Shown here: positions 9,058 through 16,878 of the stretch, in pieces
Position numbering within the stretch: position 1 is the first letter of the stretch
How the letters are laid out: the number at the start of each line of letters is the position of its first letter
Assembly: GCA_963724665.1 (NCBI GenBank)
Contig: CAVRVH010000012.1
Coordinates: 372,001 to 436,000 of the forward strand
DNA: 64,000 nt
Source: DASUPK01 sp963724665
GTDB taxonomy: Bacteria > Actinomycetota > Thermoleophilia > Solirubrobacterales > 70-9
Direction of reading: 5' to 3'
Notes under the pieces: generated by a model
The model's database searches: none
What the model saw: the letters and a program-made list of their open reading frames with translations, nothing else
What the model was told of the DNA's origin: nothing
Program-made: the position numbers and the translations under genes

Positions 9058-10894
9058 TCCGCGGAAGGGCACCATGGTCGACGAGCGCTACCGGCTCGAC
9101 CGGAAGATCGGCTCGGGTGGAATGGCGGACGTCTGGCTCGCCGAGGACACCGAGCTCGACCGCAACGTGGCGATCAAGATCCTCCACGACCGCTTCGCTC
9201 AGGACGGCGAGTTCGTGCAGCGGTTCCAGCGCGAGGCCCAGTCGGCTGCGGGCCTGCAGCACCCGAACGTGGTCGGCGTCTTCGACCGCGGCTCGTTCAG
9301 TGACTCGTATTTCATCGCGATGGAGTACGTCGACGGTCCCTCGCTCAAGGACCTGGTCAAGGGCGGGATGGGAATCCAGGACGCGATCGACTTCACCCGG
9401 CAGATCCTCAACGCCGCCCGCTTCGCGCACCGCAAGGGCATCATCCACCGCGACCTGAAGCCGCAGAACGTCCTGATCGACGACGAGGGCCGCGCCCGGG
9501 TCGCCGACTTCGGGATTGCGCGAGGCGGTGAGAACTCCGACATAACCGCGACGGGCTCGGTCATGGGGACGGCGCAGTACCTCTCCCCGGAACAGGCGCA
9601 GGGCAAGCCCACGACGCCTCGCTCGGACATCTACTCGATCGGCGTGATCCTCTACGAGGCGCTCACCGGCCGTGTCCCATTCGAGGGCGACAGCGCCGTC
9701 GCCGTCGCCCTCAAGCAGGTCTCCGAGACGCCACGCCGTCCGAGCGCGATCAATCCCAAGATTCCGCCGGCTCTGGACGCCGTCGTGATGCGAGCGCTGG
9801 CCAAGGACCCCGAGGCGCGCTTCAAGGACGCCGATGCGTTCCTGCGCGCGCTCGACGCCGCGGAGAAGGCCCCCGACAAGCCGCGCCCGGAGGACACGGC
9901 CGCGTTCGCCGCGGTCTCTCCCGAGGGCGAGACCGACATTCCGGGGGACGATGACGAGGACTACGACGAATACGACACGGACCGGCGCCGCCGCTGGCGG
10001 TGGTTCGCGATCGCGCTGCTGGCGTGTGGCGTTGCCGCGCTGGTCGCCTACGCGCTGACCCGGCCATCGCACGTCGGGATCCCCGACGTGATCGGGAAGA
10101 ACTCCGGCCAGGCGAGCCAGATCCTCGACAGCGCGGGATTCAAGGTGGCGATCAGGGCGCTGCCCAGCGCTGCGCCCAGAGACCAGGTCGTCGAGCAGGA
10201 CCCGATCCCCACCGACCGCGGCGGCGGCAAGGCTGAGGAGGGGTCGACGGTTACGCTGAGCGTCAGCTCCGGTCCTGCGATCGTCGCCGTGCCCAGCGTC
10301 GTGGGCCTGAACGAGGCCGATGCCACCAAACGGCTGGAGCACGCCGGGTTCAAGGTGAACGTCACGCAGCAGTTCTCGAAGACCGTCCCGAAGGGCGCCG
10401 TTATCGGGACCACTCCGGCTGCGGGCACGCAGCTCTCGACCCTCCAGCCCGTGACGCTGCTGGTCTCGCGCGGCGCCAACACAGTGCTGGTGCCGAACGT
10501 GGTCGGGCTCAACGACCAGGCAGCCCTCGCCGCCCTCTCGAACGCGGGCCTCTCGGGCACCGAGGTGCAGAAGGACTCCACCGAGCCTCAGGGCAAGGTG
10601 TTGAGCCAGAGCCCCGGAGCCGGCAAGCGCGTCGGCCGGGGCTCCCAGGTCACGATCTTCGCCTCGACCGGCGCGATCACCGTCCCTGACGTCACCGGCC
10701 AGCTGCGGAAGGACGCCGTCAACACGCTGAAGAAGGCGGGATTCACAGTGGCTGTGACGGAGCAGACCACCAGCGACCCCACCGAGGTGGGCGTCGTGCT
10801 CTCCGAATTCCCGCCCGCCGGCTCCCGCGGCCAGCGCGGAGACACGGTGACGATCGCGGTCGGTATTTCGGCACCGACCGCGACGACGCCATGA
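9050..10894 (+). CDS. pknB: Ser/Thr protein kinase with four PASTA domains
   Basis: Transmembrane kinase that senses muropeptides or lipid II and controls growth. With GTG 9050 as start the product has 614 residues: kinase domain (about 14-275; GSGGMA loop, Lys43, catalytic Asp135 in HRDLKPQN, DFG 153-155), an acidic linker, one membrane helix (about 318-338) and four PASTA repeats to the C-terminus, each with a VPxVxG-type opening. ATG 9074 is an alternative start. It overlaps pbpA by 8 nt and is followed by ddl with an ATGA overlap, so kinase, phosphatase and wall enzymes are made together. Confidence 0.96.
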   Translation: MANPRKGTMVDERYRLDRKIGSGGMADVWLAEDTELDRNVAIKILHDRFAQDGEFVQRFQREAQSAAGLQHPNVVGVFDRGSFSDSYFIAMEYVDGPSLKDLVKGGMGIQDAIDFTRQILNAARFAHRKGIIHRDLKPQNVLIDDEGRARVADFGIARGGENSDITATGSVMGTAQYLSPEQAQGKPTTPRSDIYSIGVILYEALTGRVPFEGDSAVAVALKQVSETPRRPSAINPKIPPALDAVVMRALAKDPEARFKDADAFLRALDAAEKAPDKPRPEDTAAFAAVSPEGETDIPGDDDEDYDEYDTDRRRRWRWFAIALLACGVAALVAYALTRPSHVGIPDVIGKNSGQASQILDSAGFKVAIRALPSAAPRDQVVEQDPIPTDRGGGKAEEGSTVTLSVSSGPAIVAVPSVVGLNEADATKRLEHAGFKVNVTQQFSKTVPKGAVIGTTPAAGTQLSTLQPVTLLVSRGANTVLVPNVVGLNDQAALAALSNAGLSGTEVQKDSTEPQGKVLSQSPGAGKRVGRGSQVTIFASTGAITVPDVTGQLRKDAVNTLKKAGFTVAVTEQTTSDPTEVGVVLSEFPPAGSRGQRGDTVTIAVGISAPTATTP

Positions 10895-11856
10895 AGGTCG
10901 CTGTCCTCGGCGGCGGGATCTCGTCCGAGCACGAGGTGTCGCTGCGCTCGGCGGCCTCCGTCGCCGCCGGACTTCGGGAGGCGGGGCACGAGACCGTCGA
11001 GGTGACGATCGACCGCGAGGGGCGCTGGACGGCCGACGGCGAGGCCGTCGTCTTCGCTCCGGCGGGAGGTCTCCTCGACTGTGACGCAGCCTTCCCGGTG
11101 CTGCACGGCCCCGGGGGGGAGGACGGCAGCGTGCAGGGGCTGCTGGAGGTTCTCGGCGTCCCCTACGCCGGCTCGGACGTGGAGGCCTCGGCGATCTGCA
11201 TGGACAAGCTCGTCTTCAAGGACCTGCTGGCGAGGCACGGGATCCCACAGGTGGAGTACTGCCGGGCCGGGGAGCAGAACTGGAAGGCGATGGCCTCCGG
11301 GTTCGGGCAGCCGGTCTGGGTGAAGCCCGCGCGGCTCGGCTCGAGCGTCGGGATCACTCCCGCCTCGGGGGAGGAGGAGCTCGAGCGGGCCGTGGAGCAG
11401 GCCGGCCGCCACGACCCGCGAGTGATCGTGGAGGCACCGGCGCCGGGCAAGGAGGTCGAGTGCTCCCTGCTCGGCAACGAGGATCCGATCGCCTCGCCGC
11501 CCGGCGAGATCGACACCAAGGGCCACGATTGGTACGACTACGAAGCGAAGTACGCCGAGGGCGGGATGGAGCTGGTCGTGCCCGCCCGGATCTCCGCTGA
11601 CGCCACGGAGCGCCTCCGCGACCTGGCGCGGCAGGTGTTCACCCTCTGCGGCTGCAGCGGCCTGGCACGCTGCGACTTCTTCGTCGACGAGGACGTGGTC
11701 CTGGTCAACGAGCTCAACACCATCCCCGGCTTCACCGAGACCAGCGTCTACGGCAAGCTCTTCGACGCGGACGGGATCTCATACCCCGACCTCTGCGACC
11801 GGCTGGTGAAGCTGGCGATCGAGCGCCACGAGAAGGCGCGGAGCTTCGAGTTCTAA
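10891..11856 (+). CDS. ddl: D-alanine--D-alanine ligase
   Basis: ATP-grasp enzyme making the D-Ala-D-Ala dipeptide of the peptidoglycan stem. The 321-residue protein shows GGISSEHEVS at the N-terminus, HGPGGEDGSVQG, VKPARLGSSVGI and the C-terminal NELNTIPGFT signature. It is somewhat shorter than the 340-370 residues common in the family, but no core motif is missing. Translationally coupled (ATGA) to the PASTA kinase. In mycobacteria ddl lies elsewhere, so its place at the end of this signalling operon is notable. It converges on the next gene with a 4-nt overlap. Confidence 0.95.
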   Translation: MKVAVLGGGISSEHEVSLRSAASVAAGLREAGHETVEVTIDREGRWTADGEAVVFAPAGGLLDCDAAFPVLHGPGGEDGSVQGLLEVLGVPYAGSDVEASAICMDKLVFKDLLARHGIPQVEYCRAGEQNWKAMASGFGQPVWVKPARLGSSVGITPASGEEELERAVEQAGRHDPRVIVEAPAPGKEVECSLLGNEDPIASPPGEIDTKGHDWYDYEAKYAEGGMELVVPARISADATERLRDLARQVFTLCGCSGLARCDFFVDEDVVLVNELNTIPGFTETSVYGKLFDADGISYPDLCDRLVKLAIERHEKARSFEF

Positions 11857-13349
11857 CCCGCCTTCAGAAGGCGAACGTCGCTGATCTCCATCTGGTACCG
11901 CCCCGGGTCGTCCTTGGCCGAGGGCAGCTTGGTGATCCAGATCAGGAATGACTGCGCGGCTCGACCGGGCAGCGCAACCGTCTCGCTCTCCCCGCCGTCG
12001 GAGATGGTCGCGACCGGTTGGCCCCAGCCGGAGAGCTCCGTTGGCGGTGAGCCGCCGAACTCGTAGATCTGCGCGTCGTAGCCGGAGGTCGGTGCCCTGA
12101 TCACCATCGACTTTGCCGTCACGGTGCTGCCTGCGTCGACGGCCAGGCCCACGCCATCCTTGAGCCCGCCGAAGTCGGGGGTGTCGTAGTGCTCGCTCGA
12201 CCAGGCGGTCCCGGTCGGATTCGAGTCGACCGCCAGGCGCTCCGTGCCTGTCTCGTGCTGGTCGCCCTCGGGATCGAACTCGCTTGCGGCGTCCGACGAG
12301 AGCCGGATGTCGTTGCCCCCGCCACTCGACGAGCTGTTGCCGTTCAGGTCGAGATGCTCGCCGCCGAAGATCACGGCGGCGGCGATCAAAGCGAGGCCGA
12401 TGACCCCCATGACGACCCCGATCCAGGGCCGGCGACGCCCCCCGCCGAGCCGCCGCCGAGCCTTCGGCACGGAATCCAGGACGCTCGTCGCCTCGCCGGT
12501 GGTGCCACCCTGCCGCGCCGCCTCGACCTCCAGCGTCTGCTCCAGGTCGCGCACCATCTCGGCGACGGTGCTGTAGCGGTCGCGGGAATCCTTGGTTGTC
12601 GAGCGGTCGACGACCGATGCGACGACGGCGGAGACCTCCGGCCGCTTGGCTTGCACGTCGGGCATCGGCTCGTTGACGTGCTTCATCGCCACGCCCACCT
12701 GGGTCTCTGCCTGGAAGGGGACGTCGCCGGTGAGCATTTCGTAGAGGACGACTCCCAGCGAGTAGACGTCGGAGCGCTCGTCGACGTCCTCGCCCATCGC
12801 CTGCTCGGGGGAGACGTAGTCGGTGGTGCCCAGGACCCGGCCCGTCGCGGTCATCCCCTTCTGCTCCAGTGACCGGGCGATGCCGAAGTCGGTCACCTTG
12901 GCGCGCCCGTCGGGGTCGATCAGCACGTTCTGCGGCTTCACGTCGCGGTGGACGAGCTTGCGGGCGTGGGCGGCTGTCAGGCCTCGGCCGATCTCGATGG
13001 CGTAGGCGACGGCCTCGTCGACGGGCAACGGGCCCTCCTCCTGGATCCGCCGCTTGAGCGTGCGGCCGTTGATGTACTCGAAGACGATGTACGGGCGCCC
13101 GTCGTCCTCGCCCGCGTCGATGACGCCGACAAGGTTGGGATGCGAAAGGCGGGCCGCCGCCCGAGCCTCGCGGCGGAAGCGCTCGAGCTGATCGGCCTCC
13201 TCGGAGATCTCGCGATGCAGCAGCTTGACCGCCACCGGGCGGTCGAGGACCTCGTCGAGCGCCAGGTAGACGGTCGACATGCCGCCTGAGCCCAGCTTCG
13301 ACTCGAGCCGGTACCGGCCCGACAGTACGGTGGAGCTCAAACGTTCCAA
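11853..13349 (-). CDS. Ser/Thr protein kinase with extracellular discoidin-like domain
   Basis: A 498-residue membrane kinase. Kinase domain about 10-275 with SGGM loop, Lys42, HRDVKPQN with Asp136, DFG and SPEQ; a basic juxtamembrane region; one membrane helix (about 310-332); a Ser/Gly/Asn linker; then a beta-rich extracellular domain of about 140 residues resembling the discoidin/carbohydrate-binding-like tail fused to MviN-type proteins in actinobacteria (family resemblance, moderate certainty). It has no PASTA repeats, so it probably reads a different cell-surface cue from the pknB product. Start TTG 13349. It ends convergently on ddl. Confidence 0.88.
   Translation of the reverse strand: MERLSSTVLSGRYRLESKLGSGGMSTVYLALDEVLDRPVAVKLLHREISEEADQLERFRREARAAARLSHPNLVGVIDAGEDDGRPYIVFEYINGRTLKRRIQEEGPLPVDEAVAYAIEIGRGLTAAHARKLVHRDVKPQNVLIDPDGRAKVTDFGIARSLEQKGMTATGRVLGTTDYVSPEQAMGEDVDERSDVYSLGVVLYEMLTGDVPFQAETQVGVAMKHVNEPMPDVQAKRPEVSAVVASVVDRSTTKDSRDRYSTVAEMVRDLEQTLEVEAARQGGTTGEATSVLDSVPKARRRLGGGRRRPWIGVVMGVIGLALIAAAVIFGGEHLDLNGNSSSSGGGNDIRLSSDAASEFDPEGDQHETGTERLAVDSNPTGTAWSSEHYDTPDFGGLKDGVGLAVDAGSTVTAKSMVIRAPTSGYDAQIYEFGGSPPTELSGWGQPVATISDGGESETVALPGRAAQSFLIWITKLPSAKDDPGRYQMEISDVRLLKAG
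11859..11873. terminator. Possible bidirectional hairpin between ddl and the converging kinase
   Basis: CGCCTTC and GAAGGCG form a near-perfect palindrome directly after the ddl stop codon, inside the last codons of the opposing gene. There is no U tract, so terminator activity is only a possibility. Confidence 0.3.
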
Positions 13350-13421
13350 CTGATCTGCCTTTGCATCGCGCTGTATTTTCGCCCCTACCGTCGCCGCCGC
13401 TGAGAGCCAGCGCCCGAACGA

Positions 13422-14297
13422 ATGATGACTGTCCAGCTCCGCTTCTACACCGATCCCGCTTGTCCGTGGTCCTGGGCCGCCGAGCCGGCGGTGCGGAGGC
13501 TGATGTGGGAGTTCGAGGGAGAGCTCGAGTTCGTCTGGGTGATGGGCGGGCTCGCTCGAAGTTACGAGAAGGCGAACCTCCTGGATGTGGTCTCACAGTG
13601 GCTCGAGGACGCCGACGCTGGCGGCATGCCCTGCGATCCGAGGATCTGGACGAAGAATCCACTCGACTCGACCTACCCGGCCTGCCGGGCGGCAAAGGCC
13701 GCCGCCGAGCAGGGCCCAGAGGCCGCCTACCGCTACCTGCGCACGCTGCGCGAGGGAATCATGTGCGAGTGCCGCAAGCTCGACGACGACGATTCGCTGA
13801 TCGAGGCCGCTGGCCGGGCCGCGCTGGACACCGAGCGCTTCGAGGCGGACCTGCGCTCGCCGACGAGCGAGGAGGCGTTCGAGGCGGACCTGGCGGAGGT
13901 ACGAGATCCGCCGCAGGAGGCGCGCGACGCCGACGCGCTCCATCGCGACAGCAAGGGCCGCGAGAGGATCAGCTTCCCCTCGGCCTTGTTCATCGGCGAT
14001 GACACCCGTCAAGGCGCCTGGGGGAGCGACTCCGTCGACGTCGCCAAGATGCGCGACGCGGCGCGCCAAGCCGGCGCCAAGCCGGTCAATGAGGGACCAC
14101 TGAAGCCGATGGAGGCGATTCGCCGCTTCGGCCGCAGCGCCACGCGCGAGCTGGAGGTCCTGACCGGGAAGCCGCTGGCCGAACTCGAGGCCGAGCTGTG
14201 GGAGCTGGCGCGCGACGGGAAGCTGCAGCCAGTCCGGCTCCTGATTGGGACGCTCTGGGAACAGAGCGGACACACGTCGGTGATTAGCGACGCGTGA
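13422..14297 (+). CDS. DsbA-family thioredoxin-fold protein, single active-site Cys
   Basis: A 291-residue protein of the DsbA/FrnE-like superfamily. The N-terminal strand carries DPACPWSW, where DsbA has CxxC: here the second cysteine is replaced by Ser, so it would be a monothiol enzyme or act as an isomerase/transferase rather than a dithiol oxidase. A conserved SFPSALF segment is consistent with the cis-Pro region. There is no signal peptide, so it is cytoplasmic. ATG 13422 is followed by a second ATG. The 3' end overlaps purM convergently by 14 nt. The physiological substrate cannot be told from sequence. Confidence 0.75.
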   Translation: MMTVQLRFYTDPACPWSWAAEPAVRRLMWEFEGELEFVWVMGGLARSYEKANLLDVVSQWLEDADAGGMPCDPRIWTKNPLDSTYPACRAAKAAAEQGPEAAYRYLRTLREGIMCECRKLDDDDSLIEAAGRAALDTERFEADLRSPTSEEAFEADLAEVRDPPQEARDADALHRDSKGRERISFPSALFIGDDTRQGAWGSDSVDVAKMRDAARQAGAKPVNEGPLKPMEAIRRFGRSATRELEVLTGKPLAELEAELWELARDGKLQPVRLLIGTLWEQSGHTSVISDA

Positions 14298-15282
14298 CTC
14301 TTGGGGGCCCGTCGGTGGCTCGCCCGACGCGCTGGGCGCCTGGGTATTGGGCCTGCAGCCTCTTCGTCGCCGCTGTTTCGTCCGTCTGCGCCACCACCAC
14401 GCAGAACCCGCACCCCAGGTTGAAGACCTCCCGCATCTCATCGTCCCTGACATCGCCCAGCTCCTGGATCAGCTCGAAGACCGGCGGTACGGGGAGCGGG
14501 TCGTCGATTTCGTAGGCGACGTCGGCCTCAAGTCGCAGCAGGTTGTTGAGGCCGCCCGAGGTGATGTGGGCGAGCCCGCGGACGTCGACGTCCGAGCGCA
14601 GTAGCTCGACGATCGGCTTCACGTAGATTTCGGTCGGCTCGAGCAGGACGTCGCCGAGCGAGTCGCCGAGGCGATCATCGTCGAGCGGGATGTCCGCGAG
14701 CGCCGAGCGGGCCAGCGTGTATCCGTTCGAGTGGAGGCCGGATGAGGGCAAACCGATCACCGGGTCGCCGGGCTCGATCGTGGCTCCGCTGACCAGCGAG
14801 TCGAGCTGGACCGTGCCGAAGCAGGCGCCGGCCAGGTCAAGTCCGTTGATTAGCTCTCCGAGCTGAGCCAGCTCGCCGCCGACGATCTCGATGCCGGCCA
14901 GCTCTGCGCCCCGGGCGAGACCGACGCCGATCGCACCGGCGATCTCGGAGTCCGCCTGGTCGACGGCGAGGTAGTCGACCATCGCGAGCGGCTCGGCGCC
15001 GACGCAGACGACGTCATTGACGTTCATCGCAACACAGTCGATTCCGACCGTATCCCAGCGGCCGAGCTGCTCCGCGAGCACGAGCTTCGTCCCGACGCCG
15101 TCGGTGCTCAGTGCGATCCCCGTGCGATCGTCGAGGCGGACCACGTTGGCGTAGTGGCCGCTGGCGAGGACCTGGCGGCTCGCCGCCGGCGGGGAGGCTG
15201 ACAGGGCGCCAACGAGAGCGGCAACGGCGGCGTCCGCGTCGCCCTGGCTCACCCCGGCCTTGGCGTAGGCATCGTCATTCAT
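14284..15282 (-). CDS. purM: Phosphoribosylformylglycinamidine cyclo-ligase (AIR synthase)
   Basis: Closes the imidazole ring in purine synthesis (FGAM plus ATP to AIR). The 332-residue protein has the PurM fold signatures: DGVGTKL, GIDCVAMNVNDV, GGELAQ and GLPSSGLHSNGY. The ATG at 15282 (MNDDAYAKAGV) matches the family N-terminus; the upstream part of the open frame is the shadow of uppP. The start overlaps the uppP stop (ATGA), so it is cotranscribed with an undecaprenyl-pyrophosphate phosphatase rather than with other pur genes. Confidence 0.93.
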   Translation of the reverse strand: MNDDAYAKAGVSQGDADAAVAALVGALSASPPAASRQVLASGHYANVVRLDDRTGIALSTDGVGTKLVLAEQLGRWDTVGIDCVAMNVNDVVCVGAEPLAMVDYLAVDQADSEIAGAIGVGLARGAELAGIEIVGGELAQLGELINGLDLAGACFGTVQLDSLVSGATIEPGDPVIGLPSSGLHSNGYTLARSALADIPLDDDRLGDSLGDVLLEPTEIYVKPIVELLRSDVDVRGLAHITSGGLNNLLRLEADVAYEIDDPLPVPPVFELIQELGDVRDDEMREVFNLGCGFCVVVAQTDETAATKRLQAQYPGAQRVGRATDGPPRVTRR

Positions 15283-16196
15283 CCGGGGCGTCGCTCCGGA
15301 CCAGTCCGCGTGCCCGCCCAGGTGGGCGCGCCGTTGCCGGCGGCCGCTCCGTTGCCGCTCAGAGGCGAGCCGACACCATCGGGCTGCAGATAGACGCGCC
15401 GAGCTCGGCGGCGTCGCCACATGTTGGCGAGCACCGTCGCGGCAAGCCCTGCCCGATAGGCCGCATAGGGCCAGAGGGCGCTGTCCCGCTCCACCACGCG
15501 GATGAGCTCCTGCGAGGCGAGGGTGGAGGCGAAGGACGTGGCGGTCCCGGCCGCGAAGCCGGCGCGTGCCTCCTGCGGCAGGCCACTCCGGCGCAGCCGA
15601 TTGCCCTTGAGTACGGCCGCTCCCACGATCACGGGCAGGGCGACGGTTCGGGACAGCATGTTCGAGTGCTGCCTTGTGAAGCCACGCCAGCGAGCGGCGG
15701 TCAGCGTCGCGCCGTTGCGCGAGACGCCCGGAGCGAGCGCCGCGGCCTGTGCCAGCCCTAGGGCGAGGCCGTCCATCGCGGTGGCGTGTCCACGGTCCCG
15801 GACCTGCGGGCGGCGATCGGCGATCACCATGGCGGCCGCCCCTGCGAGCAGCCCGATCGCCGTGGGAAGCGGCCCGCCGAGACGACGCTCGATCGGGCGC
15901 TCGAGGGCGACGCCGAGGATCGCCGGAGGCAGGAACGAGAGAGCGATGACGCCTGCCTTGCGAGCATCGAAGGTGCGCATCTCATCGGCGATCACCCGCC
16001 GCTGGCCGATCAGCAGGGCGGCCGCCGCGCCCGCGTGGAGCGCGACGCCGAAGGTCTTGTCGAGCTCCGGATCTCGGCCGTTGGAGTCCCAGTCCGCCAG
16101 CCAGGGGATCAGGGTGAGGTGGGCGGAACTCGAGACCGGGAGAAGCTCGGTCGGCCCCTGAACGGCGCCGAGGACGATCGCCCTCGACCGCTTCAT
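15279..16196 (-). CDS. uppP: Undecaprenyl-diphosphate phosphatase
   Basis: BacA/UppP-type integral membrane enzyme that recycles undecaprenyl pyrophosphate to the lipid carrier used for peptidoglycan and surface polysaccharides. Both catalytic signatures are present: GPTELLPVSSSAH near the N-terminus and PGVSRNGAT in the middle, with about eight hydrophobic segments. The 305-residue protein ends in a basic, Gly-rich tail of about 45 residues that lacks membrane character and is longer than usual. The start overlaps the dedA stop (TGATG) and the stop overlaps the purM start. Fits the adjacent polysaccharide locus. Confidence 0.93.
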   Translation of the reverse strand: MKRSRAIVLGAVQGPTELLPVSSSAHLTLIPWLADWDSNGRDPELDKTFGVALHAGAAAALLIGQRRVIADEMRTFDARKAGVIALSFLPPAILGVALERPIERRLGGPLPTAIGLLAGAAAMVIADRRPQVRDRGHATAMDGLALGLAQAAALAPGVSRNGATLTAARWRGFTRQHSNMLSRTVALPVIVGAAVLKGNRLRRSGLPQEARAGFAAGTATSFASTLASQELIRVVERDSALWPYAAYRAGLAATVLANMWRRRRARRVYLQPDGVGSPLSGNGAAAGNGAPTWAGTRTGPERRPG

Positions 16197-16843
16197 CAGC
16201 CCTCTGTGGCGGGTTCGACTGGCCCCTTGCGACGCCTGATCACGGCCCAGACGATAAGGGCGATGATGGCCACCACCACGGCATAGTCGAGGTACTGCAG
16301 ATGGTTCTTCCAGGAGTGCCAGTTGCTGCCGACCTCCCTGCCGAGCAACGCCAAGGCGAGTACCCAGGGGATGCAGCCCGCCAACGTGAGCCACGTGAAG
16401 CGCCAGAAAGGCATCCGGGCGACTCCGGCAGGCAGCGAGATGAAAGTCCGGATGATCGGGAGCATCCTGGAGAAGAAGACGGTTGCGTCGCCATGCCGCT
16501 GAAACCAGTCGTCCGCCCACTTCAGATAGCGCTCGTTGGTGTGGAACATCTTGTGCCGCTCGAAGAGCTCCAACCGTCCGTAGTACCCGATCGCGTAGGC
16601 GATCCAGGATCCGACCAGGTTGCCGAGCACGCCCGCCGCGACGATGCCGAACAGCGTCAGGGTGCCATCGTGAACCTTGAAACCGGCGAACAGCATGGTC
16701 GCCTCGCTCGGGATCGGGATCAGGGCGCTCTCGAGCGTCATCAGGACGAAGACACCGGCGTAGCCGGCGTCCCCGATCAGATTGGTGGCGAAGTCGACCA
16801 GCTTGTCGGTGACAGCGCCGGTGAGGAGAACGAGGCCGGTCAC
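16196..16843 (-). CDS. DedA family membrane protein
   Basis: A 215-residue DedA/VTT-domain protein with about five hydrophobic segments. Typical motifs are ESALIPIPSE, the GxxxG stretch in NLVGSWIAYAIGYYGR, and FFSRMLPIIRTFISLPAG. Members of the family flip or recycle undecaprenyl phosphate or phosphatidylethanolamine, which fits translational coupling to uppP one base downstream. Start is GTG 16843. A TACTAT hexamer 9 nt upstream suggests a leaderless transcript. Confidence 0.92.
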   Translation of the reverse strand: MTGLVLLTGAVTDKLVDFATNLIGDAGYAGVFVLMTLESALIPIPSEATMLFAGFKVHDGTLTLFGIVAAGVLGNLVGSWIAYAIGYYGRLELFERHKMFHTNERYLKWADDWFQRHGDATVFFSRMLPIIRTFISLPAGVARMPFWRFTWLTLAGCIPWVLALALLGREVGSNWHSWKNHLQYLDYAVVVAIIALIVWAVIRRRKGPVEPATEG

Positions 16844-16852
16844 AGGGGCGGC

Positions 16853-16858
16853 ATAGTA
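16853..16858 (-). promoter_or_regulatory. Putative -10 box TACTAT for dedA-uppP-purM
   Basis: TACTAT on the minus strand ends 9 nt before the GTG start at 16843, which would place transcription initiation at or next to the start codon. No clear -35. Confidence 0.5.
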
Positions 16859-16863
16859 GGGGC

Positions 16864-16869
16864 TAAAGT
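16864..16869 (+). promoter_or_regulatory. Putative -10 box TAAAGT for the polysaccharide locus
   Basis: TAAAGT ends 9 nt before GTG 16879. It lies back to back with the dedA -10 within a 35-nt intergenic gap, so the two divergent promoters overlap. Confidence 0.45.
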
Positions 16870-16878
16870 GCTGCTCGC

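Noticed and set aside
11779..13695. 638-codon open frame overlapping the discoidin-type kinase on the same strand
   Set aside because: Arg/Gly-rich composition without motifs; the other frame gives the entire kinase.
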